Notes: generated by a model not told the origin, from the sequence alone. Positions 1 to 9,075 are shown, counted from the first letter of the stretch. The stretch is DNA of 64,000 nt from Fumia xinanensis (GCF_014384905.1 NZ_JACRSV010000001.1:1116001-1180000); one strand, 5' to 3'. A program made the numbers and translations.

Positions 1-306
1 GAAGATGAAGACATTATCCAGGAACTGACCACCTTAAGCGATGGGCACTATCTCGTCAGCGGTGATATGAAAGTGGACGATATGGTGGAGCAGATCGCCC
101 CTGAGGATATTCAGCAGTATGAAGATAACACCTCCACTGTAGGCGGCTGGGTGCTGGACGAAATCGAACACCTGCCTGAAGCGGAAGAGGTGTTTCGAAT
201 CGGACGTTTTCAGATCACAGTCAAGGAGATCGAGGAACAGCGGATCAAAAAGCTGGAAGTGGTGGTTTTGCCTGAACCGGATGACGAGGAGAGTAATTCC
301 CGATAA
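1..306 (+). CDS. CorC/HlyC-type (hemolysin-related) protein, C-terminal end
   Basis: This is the last 101 codons of a gene that begins before the window. The reading frame is open from base 1 to the TAA at 304-306. The sequence matches the CorC_HlyC transporter-associated domain that closes CNNM/CorC/HlyC-type membrane proteins: an acidic strand around GHYLVSGDMKVDD, then TVGGWVLDEI, then FRIGRFQITVKEIEEQRI. In this family the domain follows a DUF21 membrane domain and a CBS pair, and members are linked to divalent cation (Mg/Co) efflux or resistance. The last residues are acidic and Ser-rich. A clear terminator follows 9 bases later. The family call is fairly sure; the transported ion cannot be told from this fragment. 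Confidence 0.8.
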   Translation, partial: EDEDIIQELTTLSDGHYLVSGDMKVDDMVEQIAPEDIQQYEDNTSTVGGWVLDEIEHLPEAEEVFRIGRFQITVKEIEEQRIKKLEVVVLPEPDDEESNSR

Positions 307-314
307 AAATTTGC

Positions 315-350
315 CGAGGCTTGGAGAAATTTGGCTCCAAGCCTCGTTTT
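315..350 (+). terminator. Rho-independent terminator after the CorC/HlyC-type gene
   Basis: An 11-bp stem (315-325 with 336-346), 10-base loop, then TTTT. It starts 9 bases after the stop codon. Confidence 0.85.
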
Positions 351-578
351 ATTGTCAGACAGCATATCTCTTTGGTATTTGAGATTTTCCGCCGTGACAA
401 GATTATAGAAATGACCTAGAGCTGTTTTGCCCAGAAACGACAATTCTTTTTCGAAAAATATGGTAATTCCCGTCAAGATATGGTAGAATGTGGATTGAAA
501 TCATTTGTCAAAGCGGAAAACAGAATCCCTGTTTTTCGTTTTTATCTTACATATTTACATAGAAGGAGTGTCAATTTC

Positions 579-1775
579 ATGGACCTCAACCGGAGAAACG
601 TGAAAAAAATTATGTTTATCGTGGCCTTTGCCATTGTGCTTTTTTTGGGGCTGCAGAACATTGACAACATCTACACCTTCTTCAAGGTAGTATTCTCGCT
701 TTTATCCCCGTTTCTGATGGGGCTCTGCATTGCGTTTATCCTCAATGTACCTATGAAGTTTATCGAGGAAAAATTTTTCCGCCTCGGCGGCAAGCATGAT
801 AAGCTCGTTCGGAAGCTGAAACGGCCTTTGAGCCTTGTTATGACTATTATCTTTGTACTGGCGCTCATATTCTTTGTCATGTTCATCATTATCCCGGAGC
901 TGGGCAACACCTTTGAAATCCTCCAGCGGAACATTCCGGTTTATATCGGCAAAATCAACTCCTGGATCACCGAACTATTGGTGAAATTTCCGGAGCTTGA
1001 CAACTGGATTTCCACCATCACCATTGACTGGAACAAAGTGGGCGACACCGCATTCAGTTTTCTGAAAAACGGTGCTGGCAGCGTATTGAACACCACTTTC
1101 AGTGCTGCGACCAGTGTCATCAGCGGAGTCGTAAACTTCTTTCTGGGAGCGGTTTTCGCTTGCTACGTCCTGCTTCAGAAGGAAAAGCTCGGCCGGCAGC
1201 TGAAACAGATTCTTTACGCCTTCATACCCGAAAAAAAGGCCGACGAGACCTCTTTGAAACCTTCTTCCCACCGAGTGGACAAATTCCTCTCGATCTGCAG
1301 CCTTGCAAACAAGACGTTCTCAAACTTTATTGCAGGGCAGTGCACCGAAGCGGTCATTCTGGGACTGATGTTTTTCATTGCCCTCAGCGTTTTCCAATTC
1401 AAATATGCCTTGATGATCAGTGTTATGACTGCATTTTTTGCCCTCATTCCCATTTTCGGCGCCATTATCTCGATGTTCGTCGGCGCATTTTTAATTCTCA
1501 TGGCCAGTGGCCCCATGACAGCCCTTTGGTTTATCGTGTTGTTCCAGGTTATCCAGCAAATTGAAGGAAACTTTATCTATCCTCATGTAGTGGGCAATTC
1601 CGTCGGCCTTCCATCTATCTGGGTTCTGGTGGCTGTGACGCTGGGCGGCAGTACCATGGGCGTTCTGGGTATGCTCATCAATATTCCGCTGTTCTCGGTC
1701 ATCTATGTCCTCATCAAAGGGGCGGTGGGCGAACGGCTCAAGGAAAAGAAAATCGCACCTTCCTCTATCCAATAG
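579..1775 (+). CDS. AI-2E family transporter-like permease
   Basis: This is a 398-residue integral membrane protein of the AI-2E transporter (PerM/YdgG) family. It has two N-terminal hydrophobic segments (about residues 8-60), another near 80-105, a soluble middle portion, then a run of C-terminal membrane segments. The C-terminal motif QVIQQIEGNFIYPHVVGNSV is the family hallmark. I chose ATG 579 because AGAAGGAG lies at 561-568; the frame is open further upstream to 480 but without a ribosome site. Family members export small molecules or ions, and some are Na+/H+ antiporters; the substrate here is unknown. pgsA follows 32 bases downstream on the same strand, so they are probably cotranscribed. 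Confidence 0.9.
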   Translation: MDLNRRNVKKIMFIVAFAIVLFLGLQNIDNIYTFFKVVFSLLSPFLMGLCIAFILNVPMKFIEEKFFRLGGKHDKLVRKLKRPLSLVMTIIFVLALIFFVMFIIIPELGNTFEILQRNIPVYIGKINSWITELLVKFPELDNWISTITIDWNKVGDTAFSFLKNGAGSVLNTTFSAATSVISGVVNFFLGAVFACYVLLQKEKLGRQLKQILYAFIPEKKADETSLKPSSHRVDKFLSICSLANKTFSNFIAGQCTEAVILGLMFFIALSVFQFKYALMISVMTAFFALIPIFGAIISMFVGAFLILMASGPMTALWFIVLFQVIQQIEGNFIYPHVVGNSVGLPSIWVLVAVTLGGSTMGVLGMLINIPLFSVIYVLIKGAVGERLKEKKIAPSSIQ

Positions 1776-1807
1776 GCGCTCCCCATCTTTTTTCAAGGAG
1801 AATCACC

Positions 1808-2392
1808 ATGAAGTTCACCAAAAAGGAAGTTTTCAGCATCCCCAATATTCTTTCTTTTGTCCGGATATTGCTGATTCCGGTATTTATGGCTTTTTACCTG
1901 ACGGCGGAGATTCCGCTGGACTATTATATCGCGGCGGCGGTCATCCTGATTTCCGGCCTCACCGATATGGCGGACGGACTCATCGCCCGCAAATTTCATA
2001 TGATAACAGAGCTGGGGAAAGCGCTGGATCCCATCGCCGACAAGCTCACCCAGGCCGCTATTGTCTTTACTCTGATTTTCCGTTTTCCAGCTATGGTGTT
2101 TCTGTTTATCCTGCTGGCGGTCAAGGAGATTTTCATGGGTGTCAACGGTCTCATCCTCCTGAAAAAAGGGAAAAAACTGGACGGCGCCATGTGGTTTGGA
2201 AAACTGTCTACGGCAGTGTTGTATGTGGTAATGTTCATTTTTATCGCAGTACCCAACATGCCGTCCCTCGTTGCCAATATTTTGATGATCGTCACAGGAT
2301 TTTTCCTGGCGATGTCGTTTATTTTATACATTCCCATCTTTTCCGACCTGCACAAACGCAGCAAAGAAGAGACCCAATCTGAAAAAGCTTAA
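1808..2392 (+). CDS. pgsA: CDP-diacylglycerol--glycerol-3-phosphate 3-phosphatidyltransferase
   Basis: This 194-residue membrane enzyme makes phosphatidylglycerol phosphate from CDP-diacylglycerol and glycerol-3-phosphate, the committed step to phosphatidylglycerol and cardiolipin. The CDP-alcohol phosphotransferase motif D-x2-D-G-x2-A-R-x8-G-x3-D-x3-D is complete, starting at DMADGLIAR and ending at LDPIADK. Several hydrophobic helices follow. The start ATG has CAAGGAG upstream. The length is usual for PgsA. It lies between a membrane permease and a PF06541-like protein in what looks like one transcription unit. Another CDP-alcohol phosphotransferase (for example cardiolipin-related) is possible, but PgsA is the most likely reading. 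Confidence 0.88.
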   Translation: MKFTKKEVFSIPNILSFVRILLIPVFMAFYLTAEIPLDYYIAAAVILISGLTDMADGLIARKFHMITELGKALDPIADKLTQAAIVFTLIFRFPAMVFLFILLAVKEIFMGVNGLILLKKGKKLDGAMWFGKLSTAVLYVVMFIFIAVPNMPSLVANILMIVTGFFLAMSFILYIPIFSDLHKRSKEETQSEKA

Positions 2393-2412
2393 AGTCTTGC
2401 TAGGAGAAACAG

Positions 2413-3120
2413 ATGGAAAAGATCACTTACACGGCGGCCCAAGAGACATCCGCCGCAAAACCTGCGGCAAAATCTTTCGCCAGCGGCCTCAATTTTTACA
2501 AACTGTTCTGGATTTTCTTTATCGGGAGCTTTGCGGGAGTCGTTATCGAAACCCTATACTGGTTTTTGACTCGGCATCGATTCGAAAGCCGAAGCGGCCT
2601 CATCTACGGGCCTTTTAATCTGGTATATGGATTCGGGGCGCTGTTCATCACCTTAGGGCTTTACTGGCTCATCCACAAAAACGTCCTTTTTATCGCCGCG
2701 GGCGGGTTCGTTTTAGGAGGATTTTGCGAGTTTATGTGCAGCTGGGTGCAGGAGATGCTCTTTGGCACCGTTTCCTGGGAATACAGCGGTTCCCCCATGA
2801 GTATTCAGGGGCGCATTAATTTGAAATACTGCATTTTCTGGGCGGTTTTGGCTGTGGTCTGGATGAAGCTGCTGTTTCCAGCTCTGTCCGGCCTCATTGA
2901 AAAGATTCCCGGCCGTGTCGGAAAGCCTCTTACCTGGATTTTACTGGTGTTCATGATTCTGAACAGTTTGATTTCTGGTATGGCGGTAGCACGGATGTCC
3001 GCCCGTTACCGCGAAATTCTCCCCAGAAACAGCGTTGAGGTTTTCCTCGACAAGCACTATCCTGACGAACTGATGAAAAAGGTTTACCCCAATATGATGT
3101 TTGTCTCCGACAAACCATAA
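2413..3120 (+). CDS. PF06541-like putative ABC transporter permease
   Basis: This 235-residue membrane protein belongs to the family annotated as putative ABC-transporter type IV (PF06541, CmpB-like). The signature is GSFAGVVIETLYW at about residue 38, followed by RSGLIYGPFNLVYGFGA. About five to six hydrophobic segments are visible. The N-terminal 30 residues are Ala/Lys-rich and soluble. It starts 20 bases after pgsA with TAGGAG upstream and is the last gene before a strong terminator. No ATPase partner lies nearby, so the transporter label is only the family name; the function is not established. A shorter relative is encoded at 9075-9479 on the minus strand. Confidence 0.8.
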   Translation: MEKITYTAAQETSAAKPAAKSFASGLNFYKLFWIFFIGSFAGVVIETLYWFLTRHRFESRSGLIYGPFNLVYGFGALFITLGLYWLIHKNVLFIAAGGFVLGGFCEFMCSWVQEMLFGTVSWEYSGSPMSIQGRINLKYCIFWAVLAVVWMKLLFPALSGLIEKIPGRVGKPLTWILLVFMILNSLISGMAVARMSARYREILPRNSVEVFLDKHYPDELMKKVYPNMMFVSDKP

Positions 3121-3132
3121 AATGTTTCAAAA

Positions 3133-3165
3133 CCCCCGCTGCAAGCCGTCCGGCTGCAGCGGGGG
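3133..3165. terminator. Bidirectional terminator between convergent genes
   Basis: A GC-rich perfect inverted repeat (3133-3143 with 3155-3165, plus inner pairs) lies between the plus-strand operon ending at 3120 and the minus-strand GNAT gene ending at 3193. It lacks a long T tract. Confidence 0.75.
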
Positions 3166-3192
3166 TCGTCGTTTCAATGAGCTTTTTGGCTT

Positions 3193-3936
3193 TTAGGGCT
3201 GGGGGAGGCAGCCTTCAAAATTACCGCGGTAACTGCAGATCCACGCAGGATAATACCCGGCCCTATGAGCTGTTCGCTGAGATAAAATATTGCTTGAAGA
3301 GGTTCCGTAATAGGGAATAAACCCGCGGTTTAACGTCTCCCGGGTCAAAACGTTCACCAGATATGCCGCCAGTCCTTTTTGCCGGTATTCCGGCAAAACA
3401 TCTATGCCTACCTGCCACATCCCTGCACAGTCAAAACTTGCGCCAGCTATACCGATGATTCTGCCTCTGTCTCGGGTAACCGCCGCTAGGACATCGGGTC
3501 GGGGATGGTTTACGTCATATCCTAGGGCATTGTGAAATCCCTCTAGTTTGTAAAGTCTTGGAATCTCTTTTTGTTCTACCAATTCGCAGGCAAATCCTGC
3601 GGGCACGGCAAACTCTGACAGCCGTTTCAGATTGGGGAGATAGTAGAGGCTCTGCCCATAAACAAAAGGCATACAAAAAGCATCATCCCGGTTTATGCCG
3701 TCCAGCATCGGTTTGACAATCTGTAAAATCTGGGGTGCGGCCGACACCACGACAGCATTGCCCATCGAGAGCATTTCAAAATGATGCTCTTTCATCGGAA
3801 AAGGTCTGCGTCCTGGATTTGCTTTTGCTTCCACGAATATAAAGTGCTCTTTTTTGCTGTTGAGGTCGTCTACCGTGCAATTTAAGTCGATGGCAAGCTG
3901 AGTTTGCACGGTTTTATGTATTTCTTTTTGATCCAT
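3193..3936 (-). CDS. GNAT family N-acetyltransferase
   Basis: This 247-residue protein carries a C-terminal GNAT fold. The acetyl-CoA binding motif A is seen as VLPEYRQKGLAAYLVNVL near residue 180, preceded by a beta strand MWQVGIDV. The N-terminal half is a less conserved domain, probably for substrate recognition. GAGG lies 9 bases before the ATG. The start overlaps the end of the VanZ-like gene by 23 bases, so the two are likely translationally coupled. The acetyl acceptor cannot be told from the sequence. It is the last gene of a minus-strand unit that begins with cdd. Confidence 0.82.
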   Translation of the reverse strand: MDQKEIHKTVQTQLAIDLNCTVDDLNSKKEHFIFVEAKANPGRRPFPMKEHHFEMLSMGNAVVVSAAPQILQIVKPMLDGINRDDAFCMPFVYGQSLYYLPNLKRLSEFAVPAGFACELVEQKEIPRLYKLEGFHNALGYDVNHPRPDVLAAVTRDRGRIIGIAGASFDCAGMWQVGIDVLPEYRQKGLAAYLVNVLTRETLNRGFIPYYGTSSSNILSQRTAHRAGYYPAWICSYRGNFEGCLPQP

Positions 3937-4558
3937 TGATCTTCACCTCGCTTCTATCTGCGGAATTGCAGCGTATGTTCTTGCACCGATCAAAAGCTTC
4001 TTTCCATTTGAGCGACAAAAGCCAGTACAGGAGAGCTCCCAGCAGGGCGCCCAATGTGTTTAAAAGCAGATCGTCTATATCAGAATCCCGCTGGATGGCG
4101 ATTTGACAGACCTCGATGAAAAGGGAAGAGCAAAATCCTATAAACACCGCCTTTTTCACAGTGATTCTGGAAAACAGCAGCATGGGGAAAAAACCGATGG
4201 GCAGGAAAGTTGCGATATTCCCCCAAAAGTTTATTAGAAAATAGGTGGTGTCTCCCTGGGATACCATGCGCAGCGAATCGGAAAAAATGCGGAAGGGAAT
4301 AAGGTTTAAATTTCCACGGCCGTAAAGCTGAAAGCTGATCTCTCCCTCCTGCCACCGGACAATGGGAAGTACTGTCAAGGAGGCGAGCCCGACAAGATAC
4401 ACCGCAAACATCAAAATCCAAACCTCATGGGCGGCGCACACAGGTATCCCGGCCTTTTTCCGAGAACGGCAGAGGAATATTCTGACAGCCAGCACGACAG
4501 GAAGGGCAATGAGCATAAAGGGCGCCATCCGAACAAGATAGCGGATTACCGCAGACAT
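3914..4558 (-). CDS. VanZ family membrane protein
   Basis: This 214-residue protein has hydrophobic segments near residues 8-28, 45-65, 108-130, 135-155 and 165-190. NLIPFRIF, then NFWGNIATFLPIGFFPML, then FIEVCQ and DIDDLLLNTLGALLG form the VanZ-family pattern. VanZ itself gives low-level teicoplanin resistance, but most chromosomal relatives have unknown roles at the envelope. I took ATG 4558 because AAGGAGGAT lies just upstream; the frame is open far upstream over pdp, but that extension is a shadow of pdp. It begins 11 bases after the pdp stop, so it belongs to the same operon. Confidence 0.85.
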   Translation of the reverse strand: MSAVIRYLVRMAPFMLIALPVVLAVRIFLCRSRKKAGIPVCAAHEVWILMFAVYLVGLASLTVLPIVRWQEGEISFQLYGRGNLNLIPFRIFSDSLRMVSQGDTTYFLINFWGNIATFLPIGFFPMLLFSRITVKKAVFIGFCSSLFIEVCQIAIQRDSDIDDLLLNTLGALLGALLYWLLSLKWKEAFDRCKNIRCNSADRSEVKINGSKRNT

Positions 4559-4569
4559 CAAAATCCTCC

Positions 4570-5871
4570 TTATTTTGCGGCGCCCAGTATCATGGGGCGC
4601 TTTTGGGGCGGGGTTTTGGCAATTTTCAGGCCGTTGCGGAAAACGTCTTCCGCTTCCTTGAATTTTTCTGGCACACTGGTGTAAAACACAGCTATGACGT
4701 CGCCTTTTTGGAGCAAATCTCCTATTTTCCGCTGAAACCAGATGCCCGCCCCATAGTCGATAGCGTCTTCCTTGCGCTCTCGGCCCGCTCCCAGAATTGA
4801 GGCGGCGATGCCGCAGCTCTGGGCATCCATTTGGGCGAAATATCCGTCTTTCTGCGCCTTGATTTCCCGCCGGTGTGAGGCGCCGGGGAGCAGGGAAGGA
4901 GCCTCGATAACCCTGGGATCGCCTCCCTGGGCTTCGATGAGACGACGAAATTTCTGGAGGGCCGCTCCGCTTTTCAGGGCCTTTTGTGCCATCGCCCGGC
5001 ACGGCTCCAGATAGCCCTGGCCCGCTAAAAACAGCATCCAGGCGCTTAGTTCCAGGCAGAGGGAGGTCAGTGCCTCATCTCCGCCGCCCCTGAGCACTTC
5101 AATAGCCTCTTTAAGCTCCAGACTGTTGCCCACAGCAAGGCCCAAGGGGGCATCCATGTCGGTGAGCAAAGCCACGGTCTTTTTCCCAGCGTGTTTGCCG
5201 ATAGAAACCATCGTTTCGGCAAGCTTTTGCGCCTCTGGAAGGGTTTTCATAAAGGCGCCGCTGCCAACTTTTACATCCAGCAGGATGGCGTCACAGCCGG
5301 AGCAGAGTTTTTTGCTCATAATGGAGGAAGCGATGAGAGGAATGCTCTCCACGGTGGAGGTGGCATCCCGCAAAGCGTAAATCCGCTTGTCGGCGGGGGC
5401 TAGGTTTTTGGAAGAACCAATGAGACCGATATCGATGCGGCTAACCTGCTCGATAAATTCCTGTTCGCTGAGGTCTACCCGATAGCCGGGAATAGATCTG
5501 AGCTTATCAATGGTGCCGCCGGTATGTCCCAACCCCCGACCGCTCATTTTGGCCACTGGCACACCGCAGGCAGATACGATGGGAGCCACGACCAAGGTCG
5601 TCTTATCCCCGACGCCGCCGGTGGAGTGTTTATCCACCTTGCAGCCTGCAATGGCGGACAAATCCAGAGAATCTCCCGAAGCAGCCATCGCAAGAGTCAA
5701 TGAAGCGGTCTCCCGGTCATCCATGCCGTTGAGACAGATAGCCATGAGCAGGGCGGACGCCTGGTAATCAGGGATCCGGCCGTCGGTGTAACCCTCAACG
5801 AAAAAGTTGATTTCTTCGTCGTTCAGCGGGTTGCCCTCCCGTTTTTTGCGGATGATGTCCACCATTCTCAT
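4570..5871 (-). CDS. pdp: Pyrimidine-nucleoside phosphorylase
   Basis: This 433-residue enzyme splits uridine, thymidine or deoxyuridine with phosphate into base and (deoxy)ribose-1-phosphate. The N-terminal helical domain (GNPLNDEEI) is followed by the phosphate/nucleoside loop KHSTGGVGDKTTL, then the family signature SGRGLGHTGGTIDKL near residue 110, and a C-terminal domain with GAGRERKEDAIDYGAG. The length is right for PyNP/DeoA. GAAAGGAG precedes the start, and the gene begins 1 base after the cdd stop. Together with cytidine deaminase it forms a pyrimidine salvage unit. DeoA (thymidine phosphorylase) cannot be excluded, but PyNP is usual in Firmicutes. Confidence 0.93.
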   Translation of the reverse strand: MRMVDIIRKKREGNPLNDEEINFFVEGYTDGRIPDYQASALLMAICLNGMDDRETASLTLAMAASGDSLDLSAIAGCKVDKHSTGGVGDKTTLVVAPIVSACGVPVAKMSGRGLGHTGGTIDKLRSIPGYRVDLSEQEFIEQVSRIDIGLIGSSKNLAPADKRIYALRDATSTVESIPLIASSIMSKKLCSGCDAILLDVKVGSGAFMKTLPEAQKLAETMVSIGKHAGKKTVALLTDMDAPLGLAVGNSLELKEAIEVLRGGGDEALTSLCLELSAWMLFLAGQGYLEPCRAMAQKALKSGAALQKFRRLIEAQGGDPRVIEAPSLLPGASHRREIKAQKDGYFAQMDAQSCGIAASILGAGRERKEDAIDYGAGIWFQRKIGDLLQKGDVIAVFYTSVPEKFKEAEDVFRNGLKIAKTPPQKRPMILGAAK

Positions 5872-5872
5872 T

Positions 5873-6304
5873 TTAAGCCTCTCCTTTCAGATTGTCGGCG
5901 GAAAAACTCATAGGCAAAAGCTCTCGCAATGTTTTGAAAACGATGCCGCCCACGCCGTTTCCTGTGACGATGATTAAATCTCCGCTGTCAAACTCCCTCA
6001 GCACCTGGCGGCAGACGCCGCAGGGCCAGCAGGAGGCGTCTCCAGGAACATCTTCTTTCCCACCTGCAATGGCAATGGCGCAAAATGCCCGTTTTCCCTC
6101 CGAGATGGCTTTAAACAGGGCTGTCCGTTCGGCGCAGTTACTGGGGGAATAAGCGGCGTTTTCTATGTTGCAGCCGGTAAAAATACTTCCATCGGCACAG
6201 AGCAGCGCCGTCCCTACTGCGAAGTGGGAATAAGGGCAGTAAGCATTTTTTCGGGCTTCTTTCGCCTGTCCAAAAAGGCGTTTATAAAGGTCTTCCGGAT
6301 TCAT
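5873..6304 (-). CDS. cdd: Cytidine deaminase
   Basis: This 143-residue zinc enzyme deaminates cytidine and deoxycytidine to uridine and deoxyuridine. Both zinc motifs are visible: NCAERTALFKAI (Cys ligand and catalytic Glu) and PCGVCRQVL (two Cys ligands), typical of the small homotetrameric CDA form. GRVFIGCNIEN-like substrate loop appears as FTGCNIENAAY. I placed the start at ATG 6304 because GAAAGGAG lies 8 bases upstream; the frame stays open 7 codons further. It is the first gene of the minus-strand salvage unit cdd-pdp-VanZ-GNAT, whose product uridine is the substrate of the next enzyme. Confidence 0.94.
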   Translation of the reverse strand: MNPEDLYKRLFGQAKEARKNAYCPYSHFAVGTALLCADGSIFTGCNIENAAYSPSNCAERTALFKAISEGKRAFCAIAIAGGKEDVPGDASCWPCGVCRQVLREFDSGDLIIVTGNGVGGIVFKTLRELLPMSFSADNLKGEA

Positions 6305-6548
6305 CTGTGGCTCTCCTTTCGACAAATAATCTTAAGATGTTTTTCCCTGAAAGACAGGCTCCAAAAAAGGAGGCCCGCCATAGGATGAATATTGGAGCCT
6401 TTTCCTATTTTCAGGATGGCAGGTAAAGTAGTATAATAAATTCGTTATTTGTAATAACATTGTATCATAAATTGTGGCGCAAGGAAATAGATTCTATACA
6501 GCGATTCTGGGAAATTCTTTATTGAATTGAAAAAAGGGGGAGAACGAT
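6305..6548. other. Divergent intergenic region with a hairpin
   Basis: This 244-bp stretch lies between cdd (minus) and the MATE gene (plus). An inverted repeat AGGCTCCAA/TTGGAGCCT spans about 6357-6402 and is followed by TTTT on the plus strand. The rest (6420-6480) is AT-rich and probably holds both promoters, but no convincing -35/-10 pair with proper spacing was found. Confidence 0.4.
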
Positions 6549-7925
6549 TTGATTCAGGACATGACGGTGGGGAATCCATCGCGGATTCTTCTGGGATTCT
6601 CTCTCCCCATGATCTTAAGCGGGATGTTTCAGCAGCTATATAATATCGTAGACAGCGTAGTAGCCGGCCAGTTTGCCGGAGTCAACGCTTTGGCGGCGGT
6701 GGGGGCGTCATATCCTGTTACCATGCTTTTCATCGCCGTGGCAACCGGAGCGGGGATGGGGAGCTCTGTCATCATTTCACAGCTTTTCGGGGCGAAGGAG
6801 TACCGCCGGATGAAGTCGGCTATCTACACCGCTCTGATTGCGATGACGGCCCTGAGCGCCCTCTTTACCTTGCTGGGCCTTTTGTTCTGTACCCCTCTCA
6901 TCGCCCTCATGGGCACGCCGGAAGTGATTTTTTCCGATTCTGACCTTTATCTGCGGATTTACGTGTTCGGCATCTTTTTCCTCTTTCTTTATAACATTGT
7001 CACGGCGGTATTCAATGCTCTGGGGGACTCGCGGACACCGCTTTTCTTCCTGATTTTTTCTTCCCTTTTCAATGTGGCGCTGGACGTCTGGTTCGTGGCG
7101 GGATTTCAGATGGGGGTAGCGGGCGTTGCCTGGGCCACCTTTATTGCCCAAGGGATATCCTCCGTTTTGTCGGCACTGTGGCTTTTTAGGAAGCTCAAGC
7201 GCATAGAGGCAGAAGGCCGGGCGAAGCCTTTCGATTGGCGGCTTTTGGGGGCAATGTCCAAAATCGCCGTCCCCAGCATTATTCAGCAGTCCATCGTCTC
7301 CATCGGCCAGCTGGGGGTTCAGGCGTTGGTCAATCGGTTCGACGAACGGGTGGTTGCGGGGTATTCCGCCGCCATTAAGATCGATTCCTTTTTAAAAGTT
7401 GCCGGAATGAGCGTCAGCAATGCTATATCCAGCTTCACAGCACAGAATATCGGTGCAGGGACGGTTACACGCATCCGAAAAGGCCGCAACGCCGCAATCC
7501 TCACCATGGCGGTTTACAGCATCCTCGCCGTTACAGTTATCCGGCTTTTCGGCAGCGAAATCGTTGGAGTTTTCGTCGATTCCAAAGAATCCGCTGCAGA
7601 TGTTATTAAGGTCGGAGTGGAATACCTGAATATCGTCGGGATGTTCTATTTTGCATGTGGTGTGCTGCTCATCTTCAACGGCATCCTGCGGGGCAGCGGC
7701 CGGGTTTTCGCCTTTACCTGTGCCACTATGACCGATTTGATTCTGCGGGTCAGCTCTGCCTACCTTTTGGCGGACACCATTGGTCCCTCGGCCATCTGGT
7801 GGTCAATTCCCATTGGCTGGTGCGTCGCCATGGTGCTGGCGGGGTGCTTTTATTTCTTCCGCCGGGTAGACCAAAAGGGATTTAAGCAGCGAATGGCGCA
7901 GGAATCTATTTTAGGGAGACAATAA
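6549..7925 (+). CDS. MATE family efflux transporter
   Basis: This 458-residue, roughly 12-helix membrane protein belongs to the MATE (NorM/DinF) group of drug/sodium or drug/proton antiporters. The N-terminal motif FSLPMILSGMFQQLYNIVD followed by GQFAGVNALAAVGASYP is typical, and the second half repeats the fold from AVPSIIQQSIVSIGQLGVQ. The likely start is TTG 6549, with GGGGGAG six bases upstream; ATG 6561 is the alternative. The fraction of hydrophobic residues and length fit the family. The substrate is unknown. A GNAT gene follows about 50 bases later on the same strand. Confidence 0.92.
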   Translation: MIQDMTVGNPSRILLGFSLPMILSGMFQQLYNIVDSVVAGQFAGVNALAAVGASYPVTMLFIAVATGAGMGSSVIISQLFGAKEYRRMKSAIYTALIAMTALSALFTLLGLLFCTPLIALMGTPEVIFSDSDLYLRIYVFGIFFLFLYNIVTAVFNALGDSRTPLFFLIFSSLFNVALDVWFVAGFQMGVAGVAWATFIAQGISSVLSALWLFRKLKRIEAEGRAKPFDWRLLGAMSKIAVPSIIQQSIVSIGQLGVQALVNRFDERVVAGYSAAIKIDSFLKVAGMSVSNAISSFTAQNIGAGTVTRIRKGRNAAILTMAVYSILAVTVIRLFGSEIVGVFVDSKESAADVIKVGVEYLNIVGMFYFACGVLLIFNGILRGSGRVFAFTCATMTDLILRVSSAYLLADTIGPSAIWWSIPIGWCVAMVLAGCFYFFRRVDQKGFKQRMAQESILGRQ

Positions 7926-7978
7926 AAAAAGGATATTATTTTGGACACCTGATGTCCGTTCTTGAGGAGAAAGGAACT

Positions 7979-8866
7979 TTGAACACAATCATTAACGGGC
8001 GGAAATACCGCTTCGAGACAAAATATCAACACAACGACACCATGCGGCAGAGCTTTGACCAACTCGCCCAGCTCTGTTTTGACGGGCTTTCGTTGGAGCG
8101 ATGGTATCAAAACGGGTGCTGGACTGAAAACAGTGTTCCCTATACTTTGTTCGACGGGAAGCGGGCGGTCTCCAACATCCTCATCCATCGGATGGAATTT
8201 CTGTTGGACGAAAAGCGCAGGTGTTTTGTGCAGTTAGGCACCGTCATGACTCACCCCAATTATCGGGGACAGGGATTGCTGCGATTTTTGATGGAGCGGG
8301 TGCTCCATGACTGGAAAGACGTCTGTGATGGGCTGTTTTTGTATGCTAATGAGACGGTGCTGGACTTTTATCCCAAGTTTGGCTTTACCCAGTCTGTGGA
8401 ATGGGGAGCACAAAAGCCTGTGGCTCCAAAAAAGGGGAATATACGGATGCTGAATCTCGCTTATCCAGAGGACCGGGCACTTTTTCTTCGAAAGTCACAA
8501 ATTCCGAACCCTTTTTCCGCATTGGCTGTAGTGGGCAATAGCACCATTCAATTCCACTGCGATTATTTTCTTCCTCACGGTGTGTATTACTTGGAAGATT
8601 TCGATGCGGTAGCTGTGGCGGAACGGGAAGGGAATACTCTTACTTGCTACGATATTTTCTGTAGGGGCGGATCTCTGGATGAAATTCTGGCTGTTCTGGC
8701 GGCTCCCGGTACCAACTCTGTCAAGCTGGGATTTTCCCCTAATGACGCTAGCGGATTTGAGATGATTCCCGTTTCGGAAGGAGACGAACCCTTTGTGATA
8801 GCAAAAGACAAAAACGGCATTTTCGGAGGAAAGAAGCTCCGTTTTCCGCTTCTATCCCATACCTAA
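7979..8866 (+). CDS. GNAT family N-acetyltransferase (two-part)
   Basis: This protein of about 295 residues has an N-terminal GNAT domain: QLGTVMTHPNYRGQGLLRFL gives the acetyl-CoA loop, and FYPKFGFTQS matches the end of the fold. The C-terminal part (from about residue 160) is a separate region of unknown fold. The frame is open from ATG 7952, but the only good ribosome site, GAGGAG, lies inside that extension and points to TTG 7979, so I use that start. It follows the MATE exporter, probably in one transcript. Substrate unknown. Confidence 0.78.
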   Translation: MNTIINGRKYRFETKYQHNDTMRQSFDQLAQLCFDGLSLERWYQNGCWTENSVPYTLFDGKRAVSNILIHRMEFLLDEKRRCFVQLGTVMTHPNYRGQGLLRFLMERVLHDWKDVCDGLFLYANETVLDFYPKFGFTQSVEWGAQKPVAPKKGNIRMLNLAYPEDRALFLRKSQIPNPFSALAVVGNSTIQFHCDYFLPHGVYYLEDFDAVAVAEREGNTLTCYDIFCRGGSLDEILAVLAAPGTNSVKLGFSPNDASGFEMIPVSEGDEPFVIAKDKNGIFGGKKLRFPLLSHT

Positions 8867-8882
8867 TATTTTGGGATAAAAA

Positions 8883-8922
8883 TCTCCCCCTGCAAAGGCT
8901 TCGTTGCCCTTGCAGGGGGAGA
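8883..8922 (+). terminator. Hairpin terminator after the GNAT gene
   Basis: A GC-rich stem of about 15 bp (8883-8898 with 8908-8922). The T tract is poor, so termination may be partial. Confidence 0.6.
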
Positions 8923-9026
8923 CTCATTGAACAGGAAAAAGTTTTAGTTATTCGTAGAAGAAATGGTATATTGACTAGCAGAATTTGCCTATAAAATATA
9001 GGCAAAAGATTAAAACAGAATTTAAA

Positions 9027-9075
9027 GCAAAAGCGCTTTTTGTAAAGCGATACACTTTACGCAAAGCGCTTTTGC
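9027..9075 (-). terminator. Long hairpin terminator of the minus-strand PF06541-like gene
   Basis: A 21-bp inverted repeat (9027-9047 with 9055-9075, 19 matches) abuts the stop codon of the minus-strand gene. Reading the minus strand it is followed by TTTAAATTC. Confidence 0.75.

Noticed and set aside
210..476. 88-codon minus-strand ORF over the first terminator
   Set aside because: It reads across a strong terminator and the CorC-like coding end, and has no ribosome site.
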